Part shown: piece by piece, positions 5,379 to 10,943 of the stretch | Layout of the letters: every line of letters begins with the position of its first letter | How positions within the stretch are numbered: the stretch's first letter is position 1 | Origin: Paracoccaceae bacterium | GTDB taxonomy: Bacteria; Pseudomonadota; Alphaproteobacteria; Rhodobacterales; Rhodobacteraceae | Reading direction: 5' to 3' | DNA length: 10,943 nucleotides | NCBI GenBank assembly: GCA_003564655.1 | Contig: PXES01000035.1 | Location: 1 to 10,943 of the forward strand | Made by a program: the position numbers and the translations under genes | The notes under the pieces: generated by a model | What the model saw: only the letters and a program-made list of their open reading frames with translations | Databases searched by the model: none | Told to the model about the DNA's origin: nothing

Positions 5379-6197
5379 TCAGATCTCGCCGCGGAAGAGC
5401 TGGTCCATGGTCATCGAGGGCTGCGCGCAGCCTGCCTCGCCGACGATGCGGGCGGGCACACCCGCCACGGTCTTGCGGTCGGGCACATCCTCGAGCACCA
5501 CAGACCCCGCCGCGACCCGCGCGCAATCGCCCACGCGGATATTGCCCAGCACCTTGGCCCCGGCCCCGATCATCACCCCGCAGCCGATCTTGGGGTGGCG
5601 GTCGCCATCTTCCTTGCCCGTGCCGCCCAGTGTCACCGAATGCAGCATCGAGACATTGTCGCCGACCACCGCCGTCTCGCCGATGACGATGGAATGGGCG
5701 TGGTCGATCATGATGCCCTTGCCGATGCGCGCGCCGGGGGGGATGTCGACGCCAAAGACTTCCGACACCCGCATCTGGATCAGGTTCGCGAAATCGGTGC
5801 GCCCCTGCTCGCAGAGCCAATGCGCGATGCGGTAGGCCTGCACTGCCTGAAACCCCTTGAAATACAGAAGCGGCTTGAGAAAGCGGGTGCAGGCGGGGTC
5901 GCGCTCGAAAGTGGCGACGATATCGGCGCGCGCGGCCTCGCCCAGTTCGGGCGCGTCAGCATGGGCGGCGTCCATGATCTCGCGCAGGATCTGCTCGGAC
6001 AGCTCCGCCGAGGCGAGCTTTTGCGACAGACGAAAGGCCAGCGCATGTTCGAGCGATTTGTGATGCAACACGGACGAGTGGAAGATGCCGCCCATCAGCG
6101 GCTCGTCGATAATGGCCTGCGCAGCCTCTTTGCGGATCCGTTGCCAGACCGGGTCGAGGGTCGTCAGCTGCTCCTGCGTGTGGGGACGGGTCGGCAT
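5379..6197 (-). CDS. cysE: Serine O-acetyltransferase
   Basis: A 272-residue cytoplasmic enzyme that acetylates L-serine with acetyl-CoA to O-acetylserine, the committed step of cysteine synthesis. An N-terminal helical SATase domain covers about residues 12-115; the left-handed beta-helix of hexapeptide repeats covers about 140-255. Catalytic residues line up with E. coli CysE at a constant offset of 8: Asp151 and His166 (in DIPPGARIGKG and MIDHAHS) for Asp143/His158, and His201 (DRHPKIG) for His193. VSMLHSVTLGGTGK (182-195) is the acetyl-CoA region. The protein ends in Ile, the residue that plugs the CysK active site in the cysteine synthase complex. GAGGAG lies about 7 nt before the chosen ATG at 6197; the longer frame upstream overlaps the likely promoter. 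No partner cysteine gene is in the window, so it appears to stand alone. Confidence 0.96.
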   Translation of the reverse strand: MPTRPHTQEQLTTLDPVWQRIRKEAAQAIIDEPLMGGIFHSSVLHHKSLEHALAFRLSQKLASAELSEQILREIMDAAHADAPELGEAARADIVATFERDPACTRFLKPLLYFKGFQAVQAYRIAHWLCEQGRTDFANLIQMRVSEVFGVDIPPGARIGKGIMIDHAHSIVIGETAVVGDNVSMLHSVTLGGTGKEDGDRHPKIGCGVMIGAGAKVLGNIRVGDCARVAAGSVVLEDVPDRKTVAGVPARIVGEAGCAQPSMTMDQLFRGEI

Positions 6198-6231
6198 GTC
6201 GTGGCTCCTCGACGGCACTGCGGATAGTGGA

Positions 6232-6259
6232 AATTTAATCATTCCAGAGCGGATGGCAA
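6232..6259 (-). promoter_or_regulatory. Probable sigma-70-type promoter of cysE
   Basis: On the minus strand TTGCCA (6259-6254, 5 of 6 to TTGACA) and TAAATT (6237-6232, 4 of 6 to TATAAT) are separated by 16 nt in the only AT-rich patch of this intergenic region. A start near 6224 would leave a leader of about 27 nt with the cysE ribosome site in it. Confidence 0.5.
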
Positions 6260-6276
6260 CGCCGTGGCGGGTTATC

Positions 6277-6300
6277 CTTGCCCGTGCGCTTGCCCGTGCG
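6277..6300. repeat. Perfect 12-bp tandem duplication just after the olsB-like stop
   Basis: CTTGCCCGTGCG occurs twice in direct succession (6277-6288, 6289-6300), ending one base before the stop codon of the upstream minus-strand gene. It probably reflects replication slippage; no role is evident. Confidence 0.7.
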
Positions 6301-6301
6301 C

Positions 6302-7081
6302 TCAACCCAGCGCCAGCGCCTGCAACGCGCGCAGCCGTCCGGGGGGAATACGTGCGGTCTCGACCGCGGTAAAGAGGATCAGCGTATCAAGGTCCGGGTC
6401 GCGGACCGCATGATCCGACACCCAGCCGCCCATGCCCAGATACATCCGCAACAGCGGCGGGACCGCGCGCAGCCCCCGACGCGTGGCCCGCGCGCCCTGC
6501 TGCCCCAGCGCGACAGCCGCCGGATCGCGGCGCGGCGGGCGCAATGCTTCCGGGCCGATATGGTGCGCGGCCAGATAGGCCAGCGCGGGGGCGTGGCGCT
6601 GCGGGTCGGCGCCACTGAACGAGGCGCAGCCCACCAGCATATCGGCGCGCAGGACCATCGCCTGCCGCGTCAGCCCGGCGAGCAGGGCGCGCGCCACATC
6701 GGGGTCTTGCCGGGCCGTGTCGGCGATGCAGATGCGCCCGATCTCGAGCAGTCGCCGCGTGGCCAGATGGCCCAGCGCGAAGAATTGGCCCGTATAGCTG
6801 GCCGCCATCGTCGCGGCATCGGCCAGCGGGCGCAGCCTTGCTGCGGCCACCCCCTGCCCGCTGGTCCCGTCACGGACCAGCAGATGCCGGCAAAGCGGGT
6901 CGAAGCGGTCCAGATCGCTGCCGTCCCGGCGCCCGCGAAACCGCATCTGGCGCAAGGCCTGCACCTGTTGCATCGCGCCCGGATCGGTGACCGGCCCGAC
7001 CCGCAGGCGTCCGATAGTGAACTCCGTGCGCGGCGCGGCCGGGTCGACATGGGCACTGGCGGGATGGGGCGTTCGCATCAT
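6302..7081 (-). CDS. olsB: OlsB-like L-ornithine N-alpha-acyltransferase (GNAT/hemolysin-like)
   Basis: A 259-residue protein that should transfer a 3-hydroxyacyl chain from acyl-ACP to the alpha-amino group of ornithine, giving lyso-ornithine lipid at the inner membrane. Conserved segments of the family: VQALRQMRFRG (40-50), DRFDPLCRHLLVRD (58-71), LLEIGRICI (111-119), GCASFSGADPQRHAPALAYL (151-170), then VPPLLRMYLGMGGWVSDHAV (207-226). The second enzyme, OlsA (an acyltransferase completing the lipid), is often next to olsB in related bacteria but is absent here: cysE is the next gene. bamE ends 20 nt upstream on the same strand, so the two are probably co-transcribed. Two adjacent ATGs (7081 and 7078) are possible and the ribosome site (GGCGGGGC) is weak, which fits coupling to bamE. 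It could instead be a second, non-ornithine member of the family. Confidence 0.82.
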   Translation of the reverse strand: MMRTPHPASAHVDPAAPRTEFTIGRLRVGPVTDPGAMQQVQALRQMRFRGRRDGSDLDRFDPLCRHLLVRDGTSGQGVAAARLRPLADAATMAASYTGQFFALGHLATRRLLEIGRICIADTARQDPDVARALLAGLTRQAMVLRADMLVGCASFSGADPQRHAPALAYLAAHHIGPEALRPPRRDPAAVALGQQGARATRRGLRAVPPLLRMYLGMGGWVSDHAVRDPDLDTLILFTAVETARIPPGRLRALQALALG

Positions 7082-7101
7082 CGTGCCCCGCCCGCGACCC
7101 G

Positions 7102-7551
7102 CTAGTTGCCGATAAGCTGGCCGGGCGTGAACTGGCCGATATTGCGCAGCAATTGCCGCAGCAGCGCGCCGGTCGGCGTTTCAGGCGTTGTCACACGGCG
7201 TGACAGCGGCACGACCTCGCCCGCCTCGAGCCCGAAGCGCTCGATATTCGTGACACGGTCGCTGCCGTCGAAGGAAATCGCCACGACCTCGCGGTTGACC
7301 TCTTCGGGCGCGCGCCAGCCGCGTTCTATCCAGTCGGACTGCACATAATACCAGCCCGACCCTTCCATCACGCCGGTCATCCCGGGACGCCCGATCTTTT
7401 CGGCGACACTCTCGCGCGTGTCGCGGCCGACCTCGATCTCGGCAAGTTGCATGTCGTCGGGCGCATAGCCGTGGAACCGCTTGACCGGACTGCAGCTTGC
7501 CAGCACGAATAACAGCAGCGGAACCCCCAGCCAGATTGCCCGAACCTTCAT
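7102..7551 (-). CDS. bamE: Outer-membrane assembly lipoprotein BamE (SmpA/OmlA family)
   Basis: A 149-residue lipoprotein. Residues 1-20 are a lipoprotein signal with the lipobox LASC, so Cys20 is the lipidated first residue of the mature form; Ser at +2 fits outer-membrane delivery. The region 30-110 (EIEVGRDTRESVAEKIGRP, then GSGWYYVQSDW and VAISFDGSDRVTNIERF) matches the SmpA/OmlA fold: a start like 'G.t...V....G.P', a middle 'WYYV' strand and a final strand. BamE is an accessory part of the Bam complex that inserts beta-barrel proteins. Residues 111-149 are a C-terminal extension. The ATG at 7551 is chosen because it starts the signal peptide and has AGGACAGG upstream. The gene is divergent from yceD, and olsB-like follows 20 nt after the stop. 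Confidence 0.92.
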   Translation of the reverse strand: MKVRAIWLGVPLLLFVLASCSPVKRFHGYAPDDMQLAEIEVGRDTRESVAEKIGRPGMTGVMEGSGWYYVQSDWIERGWRAPEEVNREVVAISFDGSDRVTNIERFGLEAGEVVPLSRRVTTPETPTGALLRQLLRNIGQFTPGQLIGN

Positions 7552-7680
7552 GTCTATGCCCTGTCCTGCTGCCAGATGCGCGCGACGGTCGGCCCCGCGC
7601 GGCGCATCCGTGTCCCTGCCGCCCGACGCCCGCCTTCGCGGGCTGCCGGTGCACACGGGATACAGAAGGACGCGTTACAC

Positions 7681-7709
7681 TTCAAGAAAGGAACGTCATC
7701 GCCTATATC
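7681..7709 (+). promoter_or_regulatory. Possible promoter of the yceD-rpmF-plsX-fabH run
   Basis: TTCAAG (7681-7686) and TATATC (7704-7709) are 17 nt apart, 35 nt before the yceD ATG, in a locally AT-richer stretch. The same stretch on the other strand offers TTGAAG (7685-7680) and TATCCC (7662-7657), also 17 nt apart, pointing towards bamE. If both are used, the -35 boxes would overlap in a compact divergent promoter. The matches are only 3-4 of 6, so this is tentative. Confidence 0.35.
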
Positions 7710-7744
7710 CGACGGGAAAGCGTCACAAAAAGGACCCGCCGCGC

Positions 7745-8332
7745 ATGGATGAGGGCCGCACCGACATCACCACCCTGTCTCTAAGCATGCCGATCCGGGT
7801 CGCGCAGCTCGACGCGCGCAAGCCGCTGTCCTTCGACCTGCGCCCCGATGCCGCGCTGTGCGCCCGCATCGCCGATGTGCTGGGGCTGGAGGGCCTGCGC
7901 AAGTTCCGGTTTCAGGGGCGGCTTTCACCACAGGGGCGCGACGACTGGGCGCTGCGCGCCGAGTTGGGCGCGACCGTGGTGCAGTCTTGCGCGATCACCT
8001 TGGCGCCGGTCACCACGCGCATTGACGAGATCGTCACCCGCCGCTTCCTCGCCGAAATGCCCGAACCCGACGGGCAGGAGATCGAGATGCCCGAGGATGA
8101 CACGCTCGAGCCGCTGGGCAGCACCATCGACCTGAGCGTGCTGGCGCTCGAGGCCCTGGCGCTGGCGCTGCCGGATTTTCCGCGTGCCGACGGGGCCGAG
8201 CTGGCGCCCGAGGGGGCGATGCGCAGCGCCCCGGCGGGTGCCGCCGATCTGGATGACGCGCGCCCCAACCCTTTCGCCGCGCTTGCGGGGCTGAAGGGAA
8301 AGCTGCGCGGCCCCGACTCGGGCGATACCTGA
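7745..8332 (+). CDS. yceD: YceD / DUF177 large-subunit rRNA accumulation protein
   Basis: A 195-residue protein of the DUF177 family. The typical core is present: LRKFRFQGRLSP (51-62), LGATVVQSCAITLAPVTTRI (74-93, usual form 'a.v.q.CvvTL.PV...i'), MPEDDTLEPLGSTIDLSVLA (115-134) and LALALPDFPRA (138-148). Family members are needed for normal 23S rRNA levels in plants and bacteria and are nearly always followed by rpmF, as here, although the gap of 193 nt is wider than usual. The ATG at 7745 has AAGGA about 10 nt upstream; the later Met15 has no ribosome site. The C-terminus (150-195) is Ala/Gly/Asp-rich and probably disordered, ending near the NPFAALAGLK stretch. Confidence 0.9.
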   Translation: MDEGRTDITTLSLSMPIRVAQLDARKPLSFDLRPDAALCARIADVLGLEGLRKFRFQGRLSPQGRDDWALRAELGATVVQSCAITLAPVTTRIDEIVTRRFLAEMPEPDGQEIEMPEDDTLEPLGSTIDLSVLALEALALALPDFPRADGAELAPEGAMRSAPAGAADLDDARPNPFAALAGLKGKLRGPDSGDT

Positions 8333-8525
8333 GCATTGCGGGTCCCGCGCGATTGCGCTTGCGCCCCCACAAGGGCAGCATTATTTTCAGCGGCTCATGC
8401 GATCTGGGCTTGGAAGCGCGGCGCAATGCGTGTAAGGCCCGCGAAATCGTTCAATCCGCCTTTGCGTCCAGCCTGTCCGCGCCCTGCCCCGGAAAGCTGC
8501 GATGTTTTGACAACCGAGGTCCGAA

Positions 8526-8732
8526 ATGGCTGTTCAACAGAACCGCGTCACCCGTTCCCGCCGCAACATGCGCCGCGCGCATGATGCTCTGGTCGCGGCC
8601 AACCCGAATGAATGCCCCAATTGCGGCGAACTCAAGCGCCCGCATCATGTCTGCCCCTCTTGCGGCTTCTACAATGACCGCGAAGTCGTGGCGCAGTCGG
8701 GCGAAGTGGATCTGGACGACGACGCGGCGTGA
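8526..8732 (+). CDS. rpmF: 50S ribosomal protein L32
   Basis: A 68-residue protein, the usual length. MAVQQNRVTRSRRNMRRAHD is the standard basic start of alphaproteobacterial L32. Cys30, Cys33, Cys43 and Cys46 (CPNC and CPSC) form the zinc ribbon, so this is the zinc-binding form, and CGFYNDREVV (46-55) closes the core. It binds 23S rRNA in the large subunit. The short acidic tail is typical. GAGG lies 7 nt before the ATG. It sits between yceD and plsX, as in many bacteria; plsX starts 24 nt after its stop. The 193-nt stretch before it has no gene, and may carry its own promoter (TTGCGC at 8359-8364, TATTTT at 8382-8387, spacing 17; weak). Confidence 0.97.
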   Translation: MAVQQNRVTRSRRNMRRAHDALVAANPNECPNCGELKRPHHVCPSCGFYNDREVVAQSGEVDLDDDAA

Positions 8733-8756
8733 GCCCGCATCGCACCCGGATGAAAC

Positions 8757-9893
8757 ATGGCTGACGCGCCGCAAGGCATGACAACGCCGCAAGGCGGCAG
8801 GATAACAGTCTCTGTCGATGCCATGGGCGGCGACGAGGGGCCCGCCGCAGTTATTGCCGGATGCGCGCTGTCGGCGGCGCGCAATGACCGCATCGCATTC
8901 ATCCTACATGGGGACGAGGCCGCGCTGACGCCGCTGCTGGCAGAGTTTGCGTCGCTGCGCGGGATCACCCGGATCGTCCACAGCCCCGATGTGGTCAGCA
9001 TGGACGACAAGCCCGCCAATGTCATGCGCCATGGCCGCGCGACCTCGATGTGGGCGTGCCTGTCGGCCGTGCAGGACGGCGCGGCGCAGGCGGCGGTGTC
9101 CTGCGGCAACACAGGCGCGCTGATGGCCGTGTCGATGCTGCGGCTGCGCAAGCTGCGCGGCGTGCACCGCCCGGCGATTGCGTGCCTGTGGCCCTCGCGC
9201 GGGAGGTCGGGCTTCAACACCATGCTCGATGTCGGGGCCGATGTGCGCGCCGACGAGGAATCGCTACTGCAATACGCGCTGATGGGGGCCGCCTATTACC
9301 GCAACGCCTTTGACGCGCCGCGCCCGCGCGTGGGGCTGTTGAATGTCGGCACCGAAGAGCACAAGGGCCGCGCCGAGATCAAGGAGGCCGCGCGGCTGAT
9401 CGCCGACGCCGCCGCCATCGGGCGCTACGATTTCGTGGGCTTTGTCGAGGGCAACGACCTGCCCGCCGAGCATGTCGATGTGATCGTGACCGACGGGTTT
9501 ACCGGCAATATCGCACTCAAGACCGCCGAAGGCACTGCGAAGCTGATCGGCGAGCGGATGCGCGCCGAGTTGACGGCAACCCTGTGGTCGCGCCTGTCGG
9601 CGGGGCTGGCCAGCGGCCCGCTGCGCCGGTTCAAGCGCAGCATGGACCCGCGGCGCATGAATGGCGGCGTGTTTCTGGGCCTGAACGGGACAGTCGTGAA
9701 ATCGCATGGCTCGGCCGATGCAACCGGCGTTTCGGCAGCGATCAAGCTCGCTTTCCGCCTGGCCGAATCGCGCTTTCAGGAACGTATGGCCGACCGGCTG
9801 GCAAAGGTCGCTGACGGGCTGCACCAGCAGACACTCGACGAGGCCAATCCCCCCGATGCAGCCGATGACGAACCCGGCGAGGCCAAAGCATGA
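8757..9893 (+). CDS. plsX: Phosphate acyltransferase PlsX
   Basis: A 378-residue peripheral membrane enzyme that converts acyl-ACP to acyl-phosphate, the acyl donor for PlsY in phospholipid synthesis. Motifs: SVDAMGGDEGP (19-29), SCGNTGALMA (115-124), GTEEHKGRAE (198-207), VTDGFTGNIALK (244-255) and GGVFLGLNGTVVKSHG (303-318), all at expected places; the length is slightly above the usual 330-360 owing to an N-terminal lead of about 14 residues and an acidic C-terminal tail. The start at 8757 is 24 nt after rpmF with only a weak ribosome site; an in-frame ATG at 8778 with AAGG before it is a fair alternative that would remove 7 residues. The stop overlaps the fabH start by 4 nt (ATGA at 9890-9893), so the two are translationally coupled. 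Confidence 0.96.
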   Translation: MADAPQGMTTPQGGRITVSVDAMGGDEGPAAVIAGCALSAARNDRIAFILHGDEAALTPLLAEFASLRGITRIVHSPDVVSMDDKPANVMRHGRATSMWACLSAVQDGAAQAAVSCGNTGALMAVSMLRLRKLRGVHRPAIACLWPSRGRSGFNTMLDVGADVRADEESLLQYALMGAAYYRNAFDAPRPRVGLLNVGTEEHKGRAEIKEAARLIADAAAIGRYDFVGFVEGNDLPAEHVDVIVTDGFTGNIALKTAEGTAKLIGERMRAELTATLWSRLSAGLASGPLRRFKRSMDPRRMNGGVFLGLNGTVVKSHGSADATGVSAAIKLAFRLAESRFQERMADRLAKVADGLHQQTLDEANPPDAADDEPGEAKA

Positions 9894-10867
9894 CGACGAT
9901 CCGCCCCGTTATCCGTGGCACCGGCCACTATCTGCCCGCCCGCATCGTGCCCAATGCCGAATTCGCCGCGCAGCTCGAGACCAGCGACGAATGGATCGTC
10001 TCGCGCTCGGGGATCGAGCGGCGGCATTTCGCCGCCGAGGGGGAATTCACCTCGGACCTCGCCACCCATGCCGCCCGCGCGGCACTGGCCAATGCCGGGA
10101 TGGATGCCGGGCAGATCGATGCGGTGATCGTCGCCACCTCGACGCCCGACTACACCTTTCCCGCCGTGGCGACGCAGGTGCAAGCGGGATTGGGCATCAC
10201 CAGCGGCTTTGCCTTCGATATCCAGGCGGTCTGCGCGGGCTTCGTCTTCGCGCTGGCCAATGCCTCGGGGCTGATCGCCGCCGGACAGGCTCGCCGCGTG
10301 CTTGTCATCGGCGCCGAGACCTTCTCGCGCATCCTCGACTGGTCCGACCGCGGGACCTGCGTGCTGTTCGGCGATGGCGCGGGCGCGGTGGTGCTCGAGG
10401 GGCTGCCGGGCACCGGGCAAAGCGACGACCGCGGCGTGCTGGCCTGCGACCTGAACTCGGACGGGCAGTATCGCGAACTGCTGTATGTCGATGGCGGCGT
10501 GTCGCGCAATGGCCAGGCGGGTGTCTTGCGCATGCAGGGGCGCGAAGTGTTCCGCCACGCCGTCGAGAAGCTCGCCGCCACCGCGCAGACCGTGCTCGAC
10601 CGCGCCGGCCTGCAGGCGAGCGATGTCGACTGGCTGGTGCCGCATCAGGCCAATCTGCGCATCATCCGGGGCACGGCGCAGAAGATGGGCCTGCCGATGG
10701 AAAAGGTCGTCGTCACGGTGCAGGACCATGGCAACACCTCGGCCGCCTCGATCCCGCTGGCGCTGTCGGTTGCCAATACCGAAGGCCGCCTGCGCCCCGG
10801 TGATCTGGTGCTGACCGAGGCCATCGGCGGCGGGCTGAGCTGGGGCGCGGTGCTGCTGCGCTGGTAG
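9890..10867 (+). CDS. fabH: 3-oxoacyl-ACP synthase III (KAS III)
   Basis: A 325-residue enzyme that condenses acetyl-CoA with malonyl-ACP to begin type II fatty-acid synthesis. The catalytic triad is visible: Cys115 in DIQAVCAGF, His252 in LVPHQANLRI and Asn282 in DHGNTSAASIPLAL. Other signatures are TSDEWIVSRSGIERRHFA (31-48), VIVATSTPD (79-87), LFGDGAGAVVLE (159-170) and EAIGGGLSWGA (310-320). Length is normal. The 4-nt overlap with plsX shows they form one operon. After the stop there is a small 6-bp hairpin (10875-10880/10892-10897) without a T tract, then a new promoter. Confidence 0.97.
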   Translation: MTTIRPVIRGTGHYLPARIVPNAEFAAQLETSDEWIVSRSGIERRHFAAEGEFTSDLATHAARAALANAGMDAGQIDAVIVATSTPDYTFPAVATQVQAGLGITSGFAFDIQAVCAGFVFALANASGLIAAGQARRVLVIGAETFSRILDWSDRGTCVLFGDGAGAVVLEGLPGTGQSDDRGVLACDLNSDGQYRELLYVDGGVSRNGQAGVLRMQGREVFRHAVEKLAATAQTVLDRAGLQASDVDWLVPHQANLRIIRGTAQKMGLPMEKVVVTVQDHGNTSAASIPLALSVANTEGRLRPGDLVLTEAIGGGLSWGAVLLRW

Positions 10868-10909
10868 GCGGCAGGGCGCGCGACAGGTGTTCGCGCCAAA
10901 CCCCTGATA

Positions 10910-10938
10910 TTGACTCGGAAAAACCCTTGGCCCATGCT
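10910..10938 (+). promoter_or_regulatory. Promoter for the gene beyond the right edge (probably ihfA)
   Basis: TTGACT (10910-10915, 5 of 6 to the -35 consensus) and CATGCT (10933-10938) are exactly 17 nt apart, 43 nt after the fabH stop. In Rhodobacterales the gene after fabH is normally ihfA (integration host factor alpha), so this is likely its promoter; the gene itself is not in the window. Confidence 0.55.
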
Positions 10939-10943
10939 GTCAC

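Noticed and set aside
3351..6227. Very long open frame on the plus strand (958 codons)
   Set aside because: It runs opposite three well-recognised minus-strand genes (DmdA-like, Lrp-type, cysE). Long antisense frames are expected in high-GC DNA with strong third-position bias.
7102..7656. Longer start for bamE at 7656
   Set aside because: It would bury the lipoprotein signal peptide behind 35 charged, GC-noise residues. The ATG at 7551 begins the signal directly and has a ribosome site.
8507..8512. TTGACA just before rpmF
   Set aside because: It is only 13 nt before the rpmF ATG, so a promoter using it would start inside the gene; the match is probably chance.

Overview
The window is high-GC alphaproteobacterial DNA, most likely from the Rhodobacterales (Rhodobacteraceae or a close relative). 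Three things suggest this. The conserved block bamE / yceD-rpmF-plsX-fabH is followed by a promoter where ihfA normally begins. There is an ornithine-lipid acyltransferase of the OlsB type. There is also a GcvT-family protein resembling the DMSP demethylase DmdA, paired with an Lrp/AsnC regulator. The taxonomic call rests on recognising families and gene order, not on a search.

Layout, left to right. (1) 1-198 (+): the 3' end of recO. (2) 199-844: GC-rich, no convincing gene, several strong hairpins. (3) 845-2468 (-): a tightly spaced pair, a secreted protein made almost entirely of about 19 MORN repeats, then a 58-residue DUF2256 zinc-ribbon protein starting 4 nt after the MORN stop. (4) 2469-3248: a second long gene-free stretch holding two copies of a two-hairpin element whose loops carry a perfect G-quadruplex motif; a diverged third copy lies downstream of recO. 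(5) 3249-5117 (-): an Lrp/AsnC-type regulator followed by a DmdA-like folate-dependent methyltransferase. (6) 5379-6197 (-): cysE, with a readable promoter in an AT-rich patch. (7) 6302-7551 (-): the lipoprotein gene bamE followed after 20 nt by the olsB-like gene. (8) 7745-10867 (+), divergent from bamE: yceD (DUF177), rpmF, plsX and fabH, then at 10910-10938 a promoter for a gene beyond the window.

Function. The right half is a housekeeping envelope and translation locus. YceD and L32 serve the large ribosomal subunit, PlsX and FabH start phospholipid and fatty-acid synthesis, OlsB makes the phosphorus-free ornithine-lipid precursor from acyl-ACP, and BamE helps insert outer-membrane proteins. 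CysE commits serine to cysteine. The left half is more accessory: the MORN/DUF2256 pair and the Lrp/DmdA-like pair have no assured substrate or partner. The least explained feature is the G-quadruplex double-hairpin family. Two copies differ at paired positions in a way that keeps the stems, which suggests selection on structure.
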